Assembly (NCBI RefSeq): GCF_014697575.1
Contig: NZ_JACJSC010000009.1
Coordinates: 62,001 to 126,000 of the forward strand
Source: Planktothrix sp. FACHB-1365
Lineage (GTDB): Bacteria > Cyanobacteriota > Cyanobacteriia > Cyanobacteriales > Microcoleaceae
Direction of reading: 5' to 3'
DNA: 64,000 nt
Shown: positions 8,193-17,740 of the stretch, in pieces
Numbering within the stretch: the stretch's first letter is position 1
Layout: each line of letters opens with the position of its first letter
Notes under the pieces: generated by a model
Told to the model about the DNA's origin: nothing
What the model saw: the letters and a program-made list of their open reading frames with translations, nothing else
Database searches by the model: none
Made by a program: the position numbers and the translations under genes

Positions 8193-9296
8193 CTAGGAAT
8201 TTTGTAGGGAAATTTGGGAACTTAAAGCCCAAAAGTAAGGATGTTTCATACTGGAACAGACCACCTGATCCCGTCCTTGATTTTTAGCTTGATATAATGC
8301 TTGATCGGCTGCAATAATTAAATCTCCTGGTGTTTTAATCTTACTAATGATTTCTGAATGACCAAATTCTACAGTAGCAATTCCTAAACTGATTGTGACA
8401 TAAGAACTCACGGAAGAACTTTGATGCTTAATCTGAATTGCTTTAACATTATTTCGCATTTTTTCAGCAATTAAAATAGCTTGTTCTTGGGCGACTTTGG
8501 GTAAAACAACTACAAATTCTTCCCCTCCATATCGAGCGACTAAACCTTGATCTGATGTCAAGGTTTGTGCAATCACTTGAGCAACTTGTTTGAGACAATC
8601 ATCACCAGCATGATGTCCATAGGTATCATTATAGGCTTTGAAGTAATCCACATCAGTAAAAATCAGAGAAAGTGGAAATTCAGTGGATTCAAGTTGTAAC
8701 CATTGTTGCTCAAAATATTGGTCGAAAAAGCGACGGTTAGCGATCTGAGTTAATCCATCTAAGCTGGCTTTGATTTGTAATTCATGATATAATTCTTGCA
8801 AAACTTGATGAGCTAATTGATGAATTTCTGACTGAGCAAGTAACAGTTGATACATATCAATCAGTCGATAGGTTTGAGGTGCAAGTTGGACAACAATGGG
8901 TTCATAAACTAAATCAGGTAAGCGCTGTAAAGCTATTTGAGTCGCTTCTAAAATTGGAGTGGAACCAGGCAAAATTAAAATGTCTTTTTTTTCCCAGCGA
9001 TACAACAATTTTAAAGAACGGTTGAAAAATAGTTCAATCCCATAGGGACGGCTTAATCGTTCTAAAAAACGTCGTCGAGAAATCATGCCAAAAAAGGTTT
9101 TATTTTCGGTCAAAATTACCCCAGGTAATGAAGGATTAGAATTAAAGGATTTAGCGATAACTCCTCCAATTTCTGAAACATCAACTTGAAAATCATATAA
9201 GTATTGATTTTGAAGGGTTGATGATAAGTCAGCATAGGGAGTAGAAGTGATAGGGTAGGACAAGTTGTATAAATCAAATCCGTTGGAACTTAGCAT
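8193..9296 (-). CDS. Diguanylate cyclase (GGDEF) with the same N-terminal module
   Basis: This is predicted to make cyclic di-GMP from GTP in the cytoplasm. The N-terminal ~165 residues are a close paralogue of those in the neighbouring histidine kinase (shared GMISRRRFLE, LSRPYG, YEPIVVQL and LLLAQSEIHQL). The GGDEF domain starts around ASLDGLTQIANRRFFDQYF and carries an intact active site, RYGGEEF. An RxxD product-inhibition site five residues before GGEEF is not present, so feedback control through that site is unlikely. The GGDEF core ends at DQALYQAKNQGRDQV. A c-di-GMP-binding ComFB candidate lies at 54.6 kb. Confidence 0.92.
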   Translation of the reverse strand: MLSSNGFDLYNLSYPITSTPYADLSSTLQNQYLYDFQVDVSEIGGVIAKSFNSNPSLPGVILTENKTFFGMISRRRFLERLSRPYGIELFFNRSLKLLYRWEKKDILILPGSTPILEATQIALQRLPDLVYEPIVVQLAPQTYRLIDMYQLLLAQSEIHQLAHQVLQELYHELQIKASLDGLTQIANRRFFDQYFEQQWLQLESTEFPLSLIFTDVDYFKAYNDTYGHHAGDDCLKQVAQVIAQTLTSDQGLVARYGGEEFVVVLPKVAQEQAILIAEKMRNNVKAIQIKHQSSSVSSYVTISLGIATVEFGHSEIISKIKTPGDLIIAADQALYQAKNQGRDQVVCSSMKHPYFWALSSQISLQNS

Positions 9297-9449
9297 AAAA
9301 TGTTGATGTTGTTTGTAAAGATATGATGTTCTGAAGTAGATCAGGTTTCTCGGACTCCCAGATCAGATTCATTCTTCTCTATCATAACCAAGTTCTAGCA
9401 GAATGGTAGTTGTCAACCTCCATTCAGAGCAAGCTTAAACTGGAATTAT

Positions 9450-10946
9450 TTGGATTTTTGTGATAGTATTAATAATAGTTTTACTGATCTTTTAACTAAT
9501 ACACCTGTGTTAATAGAACCCCTTTCTCAAAATTGTAAAAACTTACACCCATCTCGTATCAATAAAATTATAAATTTAGATTGTCAACTGAAAGAGTATT
9601 TCTCAAAACAGTTATTTTTAAAACCTGAATTAAGTAGAACTCTAGTTAGTTTTCAAGCGAATAAAACTCAGGCTCTTTATCGTTGCTTTAAATATAAAGA
9701 AGCCTTTTCAGTTCCTCTTGTTGAATATTTTCTGAAAAAATATCAGATTAATCAAGGTAATATTTTAGATCCTTTTGCAGGAAGTGGGACAACTTTATTT
9801 GCAGCTAATTCTCATGGGATTAATACAGATGGGGTTGAATTACTTCCAATTGGTCAGGAAATTATTAAGAGTCGAAAAATTATTGATTGTGATTTAACTC
9901 AAGAAGATTTATCAAGAATTGAATATTGGAAAACCACAAAACCTTGGTTAGAAACAAAAGAGTTAGATCCTTTGCTAGAATTGAGAATTACAAAAGGTGC
10001 TTATCCTGAAGAAACAAAAGGATCAATTGAAAAATATAGGGGTGCTTTACAACTAGAAGCTGAACCCGTAAAAACTGTGTTATGTTTTGCTTTATTATGT
10101 ATATTAGAAGAAGTGAGTTATACTCGTAAAGATGGTCAATATTTGCGATGGGATTATCGTTCAATTCATAAACAAGGTAAAACACCTTTTAATAAAGGAG
10201 AAATTCTTAGCTTTGAACAAGCCATTGTTAACAAATTAGATGAAATTATTCAAGATATTCAGCCTTCTAGTCAACAATTAGAACTTTTTTCTATTTCTAC
10301 GAATCCAGATCAAGGAACACTTAAACTTTATAACGGTTCCTGTTTAGATATTCTACCTACCTTACCTGAAAATGTCTATGATGCTGTCATTACTTCCCCT
10401 CCTTATTGTAATCGCTATGACTATACTCGAACTTATGCTTTAGAATTAGCATTACTGGGGGTGAATGAAAAAGAACTGGTAAAACTTAGACAACAAATGT
10501 TAAGCTGTACTGTTGAAAATAAAGCCAAGGATTTATTAAAGATGAATCCAGGTTGGAAAACGGCTCTTGATGTAACCCATAATCAAGAACTGTTGCAATC
10601 TATTTTAAATTACTTACAGGAACAAAAAGAACAAAATTTATTAAATAATAATGGTATTATTAGAATGATAACAGGTTATTTTTATGAAATGGCTTGTGTA
10701 ATTCAGGAGTGTGGTAGAGTGATGAAACCTTATGCACCTCTAATTCTAGTTAATGATAATGTTCGCTATGCTGGAATCAGCATTTCTGTGGATTTAATTC
10801 TCTCTAAAATTGCAGAAGATTTAGGATTTTATATTGAAAATATTTTAGTCTTACCTAATGCAAAAGGAAACAGTAGTCAGCAAATGGGGTTACATGGGAG
10901 AGACGCTTTAAGAAAGTGTATCTATATTTGGAGAAAAGGCAAATGA
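9450..10946 (+). CDS. AvaI-type site-specific DNA methyltransferase
   Basis: This is the modification half of a type II restriction-modification pair. The AdoMet-binding motif I is DPFAGSGTT (about residues 107-115). The catalytic motif IV is [10 protein letters not shown] (about residue 315), the S-P-P-Y form typical of N4-cytosine methyltransferases. Motif I comes before motif IV. The partner endonuclease is AvaI/BsoBI-like, and AvaI methyltransferase is an N4-cytosine enzyme, which agrees. The start is uncertain: the longest frame uses a TTG at 9450 without a good ribosome site, and a GTG at codon 20 is an alternative. The stop overlaps the endonuclease start as ATGA, indicating translational coupling. 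Confidence 0.88.
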   Translation: MDFCDSINNSFTDLLTNTPVLIEPLSQNCKNLHPSRINKIINLDCQLKEYFSKQLFLKPELSRTLVSFQANKTQALYRCFKYKEAFSVPLVEYFLKKYQINQGNILDPFAGSGTTLFAANSHGINTDGVELLPIGQEIIKSRKIIDCDLTQEDLSRIEYWKTTKPWLETKELDPLLELRITKGAYPEETKGSIEKYRGALQLEAEPVKTVLCFALLCILEEVSYTRKDGQYLRWDYRSIHKQGKTPFNKGEILSFEQAIVNKLDEIIQDIQPSSQQLELFSISTNPDQGTLKLYNGSCLDILPTLPENVYDAVITSPPYCNRYDYTRTYALELALLGVNEKELVKLRQQMLSCTVENKAKDLLKMNPGWKTALDVTHNQELLQSILNYLQEQKEQNLLNNNGIIRMITGYFYEMACVIQECGRVMKPYAPLILVNDNVRYAGISISVDLILSKIAEDLGFYIENILVLPNAKGNSSQQMGLHGRDALRKCIYIWRKGK

Positions 10947-11899
10947 CAACTCAAAAAACCTATCTTCAACATTTAACAAGGAGTGAGGATCTGATTACAG
11001 AGTATCAAGCAACTCGATCAGGCTTTGTTGCTTTAGCTTTGGAAAAAAACCGGAGAGCAACTCCTTTTATTGAACAAGCAAGAACCCTCAAGCTATTTGC
11101 TTCTCAGGCTACAATACCGACGGATCTTTTAGCAATTACAGATATACAACCTGCTTTACTAACAGCAGCAGGACTCTCGGATAAATCTATTAAATATTTA
11201 GAAATTCAAGATAAAATCGATGCCATTCAAGGATTAATTAAAAACTTTTTAGAACCCGCAGGAGCAAATTTTATAGAAGAGTTAGTTTTTAGATTTTTAC
11301 TAACACGAGGAGATACATTAGGTGGTGCAATGCGGAATGCTGGCGGAATTCTAGCACAACGAAAACTAATTCGTACCTTGATTTCTATATTAAGAATTTC
11401 AGGAAAATCTTATCGATGGTTACATTCTGCAACAAATCAATGGATACAAATGCTAGAAGATGACTCTGATATCGAGTTATATTTAAAAGGTTTAAGTTGG
11501 AAACATGAACTCGAATACCGCACTTTAATGTTTAATCGAAAAGTTAATTTAGTAGGTAATAATGTAGATTTGTGCATCTTGAATTGTACTCCAGAAGAAC
11601 TGACTCAAAAAGAACAATTACCCTCCAGTTATATTGCATTAGGAGAACTCAAAGGCGGAATTGATCCAGCAGGTGCAGATGAACATTGGAAAACAGCACG
11701 AACAGCGTTACAGCGAATTATCACTGCATTCTCAAAAATAGAACTTAAACCCCATACCTTTTTTATTGGTGCTGCTATTGAAAGAAATATGGCTAGAGAA
11801 ATTTGGCATCAACTTGAAAATGAACTATTAGAAAATGCAGCCAATCTGACTAATGATCAACAAATGGTTTCTATCTGTCGATGGATATGCCATCTGTAG
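10943..11899 (+). CDS. AvaI/BsoBI-family restriction endonuclease
   Basis: The product has 318 residues, near the length of AvaI and BsoBI, which cut C^YCGRG. The hallmark is [18 protein letters not shown] (about residues 234-251). In BsoBI the catalytic Glu, Lys and His have exactly this spacing (E-x-K-x10-H), and the upstream Asp is in NNVDLCIL. The recognition site is inferred from the family, not tested here. I noticed a matching site (CTCGGG) at 16100-16105. The ATG at 10943 overlaps the methyltransferase stop. The pair looks like an inserted defence module between a cyclase gene and unrelated genes. Confidence 0.88.
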   Translation: MTTQKTYLQHLTRSEDLITEYQATRSGFVALALEKNRRATPFIEQARTLKLFASQATIPTDLLAITDIQPALLTAAGLSDKSIKYLEIQDKIDAIQGLIKNFLEPAGANFIEELVFRFLLTRGDTLGGAMRNAGGILAQRKLIRTLISILRISGKSYRWLHSATNQWIQMLEDDSDIELYLKGLSWKHELEYRTLMFNRKVNLVGNNVDLCILNCTPEELTQKEQLPSSYIALGELKGGIDPAGADEHWKTARTALQRIITAFSKIELKPHTFFIGAAIERNMAREIWHQLENELLENAANLTNDQQMVSICRWICHL

Positions 11900-11914
11900 G
11901 ATCAAAAGTCTATT

Positions 11915-12949
11915 TTACTCATTATCCGATAGAATTTGTAAACGAATTCTACCCTCACTACCATCCCCTAATTGCACTTCAATAATTTGACCTGCTAACT
12001 GTTCTAAACAGCCTAAAAGCGATCGCAAATGGGGGGTACTTGCTCCTGTATCCACATATAATCGATCCGCTAAACTTCCGACTCGTTTCCAACTACTATA
12101 CAATTTAACCATCGTTTGTTCGAGAACAGTGGCTTGTTTAACTAAATCAGAAGCTGTATTTAAACATCCCACCCGTAACGCTTCTTCTAAAGCCATTTCC
12201 ATATCCACAGAAGACTGATTTAAGGCTTGAACTTGAGCCGCAGCATCCAAATATTTCGATAAATTTTTGGCTTCCGATGTTAACTGTTTAATCGTATCAA
12301 CATCAGGATTTTCTACCATTTCCCGTTGCAATTCTGTAATGTGTGCTTCGGGTAATTTTTCCATTTCTCGAACTAATGGCGCAAGATACCGAGGCGGCAT
12401 GGAACCCTCCGTTGCTTTTTCCCGAATTTCATCAGGAATTAAATCAGAACTCATCGCCGTCCATTCATCATTTAATTGTCGAACTTCACGACGAGTAATG
12501 CGATCGCCTTTACACGCCGCATCACTGACCATTTGTTGAACTTCTGCGGGTGCTTTTGCAGTTTCTACAAAAGCTCGTTTACTAAAATTATTAATTGCAT
12601 CGGGGTTAAGATGACCTTGAAGTAATAAAGTATCCGCACTATTTGCTAATTCAATTAAAGCGTAGGCTTGACTTTTGCTAATTTCCCGTTCTTTTAACCA
12701 ATTTAAAAAGCCTGTCCCCCGTCCCTCGCCGCCTTTTTTCTCGCGATCACGAACCACTCTTAAAATTCTGCCTCGCCAAATTTCCGTTTGCAAGTCAAAG
12801 CGATCGCAAACTTTCCAAGCGACATCAATTTGGTGTTCAAAATCCAATTCAGGAATTTCTGCTTCTGGATCAGGAAGTTCAAAATGCAGATCCTGAAATT
12901 CAGCTAAAACCTGGACAAGTTCATCGGGAGTTTGGGGACTGTCGGCCAT
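11915..12949 (-). CDS. Conserved cyanobacterial protein, possible DNA-associated function
   Basis: The product has about 344 residues and is soluble and highly helical. A Lys/Arg-rich segment (WRGRILRVVRDREKKGG) is followed by FLNWLKEREISKSQAYALIE, which reads like a helix-turn-helix or plasmid-partition-like helix pair; this is a visual impression only. The rest is helical with a coiled-coil tendency. I chose the ATG at 12949 (MADSPQTP), since the upstream ATG at 12994 adds a low-quality leader. It lies 16 bp convergent to the restriction gene. I do not recognise the family. Confidence 0.6.
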   Translation of the reverse strand: MADSPQTPDELVQVLAEFQDLHFELPDPEAEIPELDFEHQIDVAWKVCDRFDLQTEIWRGRILRVVRDREKKGGEGRGTGFLNWLKEREISKSQAYALIELANSADTLLLQGHLNPDAINNFSKRAFVETAKAPAEVQQMVSDAACKGDRITRREVRQLNDEWTAMSSDLIPDEIREKATEGSMPPRYLAPLVREMEKLPEAHITELQREMVENPDVDTIKQLTSEAKNLSKYLDAAAQVQALNQSSVDMEMALEEALRVGCLNTASDLVKQATVLEQTMVKLYSSWKRVGSLADRLYVDTGASTPHLRSLLGCLEQLAGQIIEVQLGDGSEGRIRLQILSDNE

Positions 12950-13102
12950 CGGACGCACGCTTAGTTGGGAGACTGCCGGATCATTATTGCACAATTAGGC
13001 AACCTCTGACGTTATCGATCAAAGATCAAAAGCCAAATCCAGTTTTATTCGATAGGAATTAAACAGCCTGTGTGCTACATTTATACACCCTACAAGATCA
13101 AT

Positions 13103-14770
13103 TTATTCGATTAATTTAAAGAGTAATTCTAAAATTTCTTTGCGATCTTTTTGATTAGTTTCGGGTTGTTCATCTAACCAAGTGATCGCTTCATTTCTTC
13201 CCTCTTCCGCCGCAATCATTAAAGTACCCCAGGTTTTTAAATCCAGTTGATCGGGTTTTTCTAATAAAGCAGCATTCAGACGATTTTTAATCCGTCCTCC
13301 ATTAGATCTTAATAAATTAGCAATTTCTTGTTGATTCCCTGGATTATTTTTTAACACCTCTAACGCCTCACTCCAGCGTCCATCAATTAAACTTGCTAAA
13401 ACTTGTTGACTGGGACTCGCCCAGGCTGCAATGGCTTGCGCTTTAGTAATTTTAGCATGAAATTCAATTAAATCTAACTGCCCTTGAACGGCGGATGACC
13501 ATTTTAAAGAAGATTGATTTCCAGAAACAATATTTTTTTTCAAGGGTTTAATTAAATCTAATGCTGGCGACCATAACCCACTTCTAGCTAATCGTAAAGC
13601 TTGTCGATAATTATAATCATCTAAGAAGACTTCATCTAAAGAAATAGCCGTTAATTGAATCGGATTTGGAATAAATTTAAAGGGTTGAACTTGATAAATA
13701 CTAAACTGAGGTTCTAAGCCGATAGTTTGTTCAATTAATAATTCCGGGTCTTTTCCTCCCGTAACTTCCTGCCAGATTGGTTGCTGTCCGGCGGCACTTT
13801 TCCACTCTAACATCATACTCAAATGATGGTGATTGGGATTGTAATGAATAATCTGTCCGTAGGGAACAATTTTGTCCCCCATAACTCGCTCACTATTAAG
13901 ATTAAACCAAAGCCCCATTTGAGGAATTTTGCCTTTAAATGGAGTTAATCGCGTTAAGGGAAGTGGCTTATTAGAACCTTGTTGATTGGATTCAGTTCCA
14001 ATTAAAGATGCAATTACAAAAGATTCGGCTGGGCCTTGAGTATCAAGTTGTTGAGTTAAGCGATAATAGGAAGTGGTACCTGGTCGTTGATAGGGCATTT
14101 GCACCGCTTGATAAAGTCGCAATTGCACGATTTCCTGACACACTCCTTCACAAGGATGAGTCACACTAGATTTGCGAGTTTTTAACACGGGAATTAATAG
14201 ATCGGGTGACTCTTGAACCCAGGTTTTTGAAGCAACAAATGCCGAGGGAAGAGGCAATAAAGCAGCTTGATTTTTGGCTACGGAGTTAGGAGAATTCAGT
14301 TGCGGTAAGGCAAAAGATTTGCCCGCAATTAACCCCTCTTTTTTCAGGGTTTGACTAATTTCTGCTAAGGTTTGAATTGAGTCCCGGCGTTGCAGAGGAA
14401 TTTGTGTCCACGCAGGTAAAAATTGATTCAGCCAAATTCCTACATCAGGATTAACAATCAGTTGATAACTAAACCAAGCACATCCGCCAATTAAGGTTGA
14501 GCCTCCCAACAATAAGGTAAAGGCAACCCCATCCGCGATCCATTTTTTCCACAATCTCCATAGCGGTTGACCTCCCCGTTTAACCAACGGTTTTAAGGCC
14601 TTGGGTGATGACGTTTTCCCAGAAGCCAAAACAGCTTGTTGAGAACGTCGAATTTGACGACGCTGTAACCCTGATGGAGCCTGGGGTTTACCCGGTTTGG
14701 CTTTGGGTTTTAGGGGTTGACTCTTTTTTCGCGCAGAGGGTTGATGACCTGTCTCTAAAGGATTCATCAT
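13103..14770 (-). CDS. Large protein with one N-terminal membrane anchor, unknown function
   Basis: The product has 555 residues. The first ~80 are very basic and Pro/Lys/Arg-rich (SARKKSQPLKPKAKPGKPQ). A single transmembrane helix follows at about 82-105 (GVAFTLLLGGSTLIGGCAWF), and then a large, probably extracytoplasmic domain that contains beta-rich stretches and a helical C-terminal half (LIDGRWSEALEVLKNNPGNQ). By appearance it is a conserved cyanobacterial protein without an assigned function. It ends close to the glycosyltransferase gene upstream of it (28 bp), so both may be co-transcribed. Confidence 0.65.
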   Translation of the reverse strand: MMNPLETGHQPSARKKSQPLKPKAKPGKPQAPSGLQRRQIRRSQQAVLASGKTSSPKALKPLVKRGGQPLWRLWKKWIADGVAFTLLLGGSTLIGGCAWFSYQLIVNPDVGIWLNQFLPAWTQIPLQRRDSIQTLAEISQTLKKEGLIAGKSFALPQLNSPNSVAKNQAALLPLPSAFVASKTWVQESPDLLIPVLKTRKSSVTHPCEGVCQEIVQLRLYQAVQMPYQRPGTTSYYRLTQQLDTQGPAESFVIASLIGTESNQQGSNKPLPLTRLTPFKGKIPQMGLWFNLNSERVMGDKIVPYGQIIHYNPNHHHLSMMLEWKSAAGQQPIWQEVTGGKDPELLIEQTIGLEPQFSIYQVQPFKFIPNPIQLTAISLDEVFLDDYNYRQALRLARSGLWSPALDLIKPLKKNIVSGNQSSLKWSSAVQGQLDLIEFHAKITKAQAIAAWASPSQQVLASLIDGRWSEALEVLKNNPGNQQEIANLLRSNGGRIKNRLNAALLEKPDQLDLKTWGTLMIAAEEGRNEAITWLDEQPETNQKDRKEILELLFKLIE

Positions 14771-14798
14771 GAAGATTTAGAAGTAAGATGGGGTTATA

Positions 14799-16031
14799 CT
14801 AACGGCGGAGCAATACTTGTTCATAAAGTTCTCCGGCTCGTTCCCAAGTATATTCAGTTTCAATTAATAATCGCCCATTTTGCGACAATTGGTGTCGGAG
14901 GTTAGGATGTTCAAACAATCGGCTAATGGCTTCCACATATTCAGCAACGGAGTTAGCGCGTAAGGCTCGATGGGGATGATTTGGCCCATCAACGGCCAAT
15001 CCTTCTAAGCCTCGGTCACTGGCCACGACGGGAACTCCTGCGGCCATTGCTTCTAGGGTTTTATTTTTAATCCCATATCCACTGCGTAAGGGGGTTACAC
15101 AAACCGTTGCTTGATGTAAATAATCCACCACCTTCGGAATGCTTCCAGTGACAATTACACCGGGATAATTGGCTAATTGTTGAACCTCTGGTACGGGTCT
15201 TGCTCCTACAATGGTAAAGGTTGTATCAGGATAGCGTTCTTGTAAAATGGGTAAAACCTCTAAGCTAAAAAATCGAGCCGCATCGATATTATGGGAAGCA
15301 TCCATCGCACCGACAAAGGCTAAGTTATGATTATTGGGATCTTGCGATCGCATGGGAAATAATTCTAAATCAACGCCATTAGCAATCACATGAATTTGAC
15401 CTTGAGGGTTAAACTCCTGAAACTGTTTTTCATCATCATCGGTGGTCACGACTAAATCCTGAAATTTCGCAGCATAGCGTTTTTCATACCGTTCTAAGAG
15501 TAAATTTAAGTAAATGCGATCGCGTTGAGGATTGGGAGAAGCCCCCATTTCTAAATGATTACGAGTCCAACCCACCAAGGAACTATGAATATTAACAACG
15601 GTATGAACTTGGTTTAGATAGGACGGTCGAATATAAATTTCATTAACACTATGTTCACAAGTAATGATATCAAATTTGCTTTGTTGAATTCCTTGATCAA
15701 TCCAAGTTTGTATCTCTTTAGAGTAACGATAGAGAACATTAGGAGGCGTACTTTTTATTAAGGAATTTAAAAACCGTCCCACTTTACCCATTCCTGAAGA
15801 ACCAGGCTCTGGAGGAAGGGGAAAAACCATGAGTTGACTGACCCATTGACGCAATTCTTCAACATCGTGATCACTCACCCCTGGATGTCGTTGGGTGACT
15901 AAGGTAATATTGTGGTGAGAATGTAGATATTTCAGCAAGTTAAACGTTCTAATCTCGGTTCCGCCTCGACTGGGGGGATAGGGAAAGGTTGAAGAAATCA
16001 TTAAAATATTTCGAGAATCATCTGGCATCAT
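14799..16031 (-). CDS. GT4-family glycosyltransferase
   Basis: The GT-B fold retaining glycosyltransferase has 410 residues. The N-terminal domain opens with ILMISSTFPYPPSRGGTEIR (acceptor side). The linker region shows VIANGVDLELFP, and the C-terminal domain shows FTIVGARPVPE, VTGSIPKVVDYL, and the nucleotide-sugar site NKTLEAMAAGVPVVAS with its first Glu in KTLEAMA. Sugar and acceptor are unknown; the enzyme could act in exopolysaccharide or glycolipid synthesis. Glycosyltransferase remnants and a GT2-like gene follow on the opposite strand. Confidence 0.88.
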   Translation of the reverse strand: MMPDDSRNILMISSTFPYPPSRGGTEIRTFNLLKYLHSHHNITLVTQRHPGVSDHDVEELRQWVSQLMVFPLPPEPGSSGMGKVGRFLNSLIKSTPPNVLYRYSKEIQTWIDQGIQQSKFDIITCEHSVNEIYIRPSYLNQVHTVVNIHSSLVGWTRNHLEMGASPNPQRDRIYLNLLLERYEKRYAAKFQDLVVTTDDDEKQFQEFNPQGQIHVIANGVDLELFPMRSQDPNNHNLAFVGAMDASHNIDAARFFSLEVLPILQERYPDTTFTIVGARPVPEVQQLANYPGVIVTGSIPKVVDYLHQATVCVTPLRSGYGIKNKTLEAMAAGVPVVASDRGLEGLAVDGPNHPHRALRANSVAEYVEAISRLFEHPNLRHQLSQNGRLLIETEYTWERAGELYEQVLLRR

Positions 16032-16092
16032 AGAATTTACTGAAACCTTAGTTTAAATTGTTAAGAGCTTGATCAACACGAGGAGTTAATAG

Positions 16093-16230
16093 ATGCAGTC
16101 TCGGGGCATTTACACTTTAGCAAATGATGTGGTTTTTGACCAGTTAGTCGCTTTACTCAATAGTATTGAGGTTAATATTAGTCCTGATATTCCCGTTTGC
16201 GTGATTCCTTCTCGAAAACACGATGTTTGA
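16093..16230 (+). pseudogene. N-terminal relict of a cyanobacterial glycosyltransferase-like gene
   Basis: An ATG at 16093 opens a 45-codon frame reading MQSRGIYTLANDVVFDQLVA and later LLNSIEVNISPDIPVCVIP before it ends at TGA. This looks like the opening of a longer cyanobacterial family related to glycosyltransferases that I recall as starting in this way. The usual continuation (Y-D-D after V-I-P) is replaced by S-R-K-H-D-V-stop, and no continuation is seen in the next 190 bp. It is probably the remains of a deletion. Family assignment is from memory and moderate. Confidence 0.45.
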
Positions 16231-16421
16231 CAAAAACTGATGTTGAAAGCTAGACGCTTTTCGCCTTTTTCTTTCAATTAAGCTGTTCCCTGCTATGAAT
16301 TTAGTTTCCTACAAAATGGAATTTAGGTTATTGCCAATCATTTTTGAGTGAGTTATTATACTATTGTACAAGTTTTAGTCAATTGTACAACCTGTTTCAG
16401 AATTAAGCATTCAATCAATTT

Positions 16422-17375
16422 ATGACTTCATTCAATATTTCTACTGCTGAACCTTTATTATCAATTGTTACAGCAACATTAGGGAAATTTTCGGATTATT
16501 GGTTAGAGCAATTGTTGAAAGTTAAAGGGAATGTGGAATTTATTTTGGTTTATCCTCCTAATACTCCTATTCCAAACTTTCCCGATCCTCGAATAAGAGT
16601 TATTATCAGTCCTTTCAAAGGGGAAGTGATGCAAAGAATGACGGGACTCCTGAATGTCAATACTGAATACGTTATCGCTCTGGATGATGATGATTTTATT
16701 CATCCTGATATTTTAGAGCTTACCAGTAACTATTTCGCTCGGTTCCCTGAAAGTTGGGTATTAAGATTAGCAATTAAAAATATTGACTACCAAGATGAAG
16801 CAGAAATTCAGAAAGAATGGTCGGCTATTCCTAATATTGATCAACTGGAAGTTATTAGCAAAACTCCTGAAAATCCATATCCCTATCAAAAAGGGAATTA
16901 CAAAGACTTACTCGCTATCCCCATCGTTCCTCTTAATAATAAGTTAGATATTCTCTTGCTAATTAATCAAAAAAGAACCCGAAAAGATAGGGAAGGAATT
17001 CATTTTGAGAATTTTAATAATAAAGTTTGGAAAACAGTTCAAGTTAAGGAATCTTTAGAAGATTTTAGTCAAACCCTAAAACTGATGAATGCGTTGACCT
17101 GGATTCCAAGTTGGAGCTTAGATCGGACTTTAGGTCTATTTATCCAAGCTAAATTCTATGAACCTGAAAAAATTATGGGTCATGCACTACCCAAACCCGA
17201 ACAAATTCGATACATTCTCATGCAGAAAAAGGGTTTTAGAATCTATTTATCATCGGATATATTGTTAATTAAAAGGTTTCCTCAGTATGCCTATCTATGG
17301 AATCTTATTTTTTCCCAGTTAGATCAAATCCCTCGATTTTTATTCTCAAGGCTAAAATCAATTTTACAAAAGTAG
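16422..17375 (+). CDS. GT2-like (GT-A fold) glycosyltransferase
   Basis: The product has 317 residues. The N-terminus has the GT-A opening LLSIVTATLG and the metal/nucleotide-sugar signature VIALDDDDFIHPDI (a run of four Asp). The C-terminal part is basic and hydrophobic (LIKRFPQYAYLWNLIFSQ), without a clear membrane helix. Similar proteins occur in cyanobacterial surface-polysaccharide loci. The donor and acceptor are unknown. The start is the ATG at 16422. Confidence 0.75.
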   Translation: MTSFNISTAEPLLSIVTATLGKFSDYWLEQLLKVKGNVEFILVYPPNTPIPNFPDPRIRVIISPFKGEVMQRMTGLLNVNTEYVIALDDDDFIHPDILELTSNYFARFPESWVLRLAIKNIDYQDEAEIQKEWSAIPNIDQLEVISKTPENPYPYQKGNYKDLLAIPIVPLNNKLDILLLINQKRTRKDREGIHFENFNNKVWKTVQVKESLEDFSQTLKLMNALTWIPSWSLDRTLGLFIQAKFYEPEKIMGHALPKPEQIRYILMQKKGFRIYLSSDILLIKRFPQYAYLWNLIFSQLDQIPRFLFSRLKSILQK

Positions 17376-17459
17376 ATCGGATTTTGACCCGGTTAACCCT
17401 TGAATGATTTCTTAAATCCTTTCTAGGGTTTTAATAGAGAAGACATAAATTACGTTCCT

Positions 17460-17613
17460 ATATTGACGCGACCACAGACAACCTAGGACTTGTGACAATT
17501 TGGAAACCAGCACATAGTTGTACTCCAAGCCGAGTTCCCATCTGTTATTGTTTAGAGTAGATAACACCCATAACACCCCCTATGCACCGCTCTCGCTTCT
17601 GAGCGGTGTTTTT
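17460..17613 (+). ncRNA. Candidate small RNA ahead of the hybrid kinase gene
   Basis: The stretch 17376-17740 (365 bp) has no gene. A TTGACG at about 17462 followed by TAGGAC is a possible promoter. The segment to the strong terminator at 17585-17613 would give a transcript of about 110-150 nt. The GGAAAC in the interior is reminiscent of loop motifs of cyanobacterial Yfr-type RNAs, but I cannot match a known family. Alternatively it is only a 3' trailer of the glycosyltransferase transcript. This is a weak prediction. Confidence 0.3.
17585..17613 (+). terminator. Intrinsic terminator
   Basis: CACCGCTC (17585-17592) pairs perfectly with GAGCGGTG (17601-17608) around an 8-nt loop, and TTTTT follows at 17609-17613. 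It ends either the glycosyltransferase transcript or a small RNA made from this gap. Confidence 0.85.
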
Positions 17614-17740
17614 GTAGACAGCATTATTCATTGATGGATTTATGGGAAGGGTCATAGGAATCATATCGAAACATTAGGGATAACATAGAATCAGCGCCAG
17701 AACTTTAAACTCCTTTTCTCCCTATTCCCTACTATAAAAT

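Noticed and set aside
17460-17613. 6S or Yfr1 RNA identity for the candidate small RNA
   Set aside because: The conserved unpaired core of Yfr1 and the long bulged 6S structure could not be recognised by eye.
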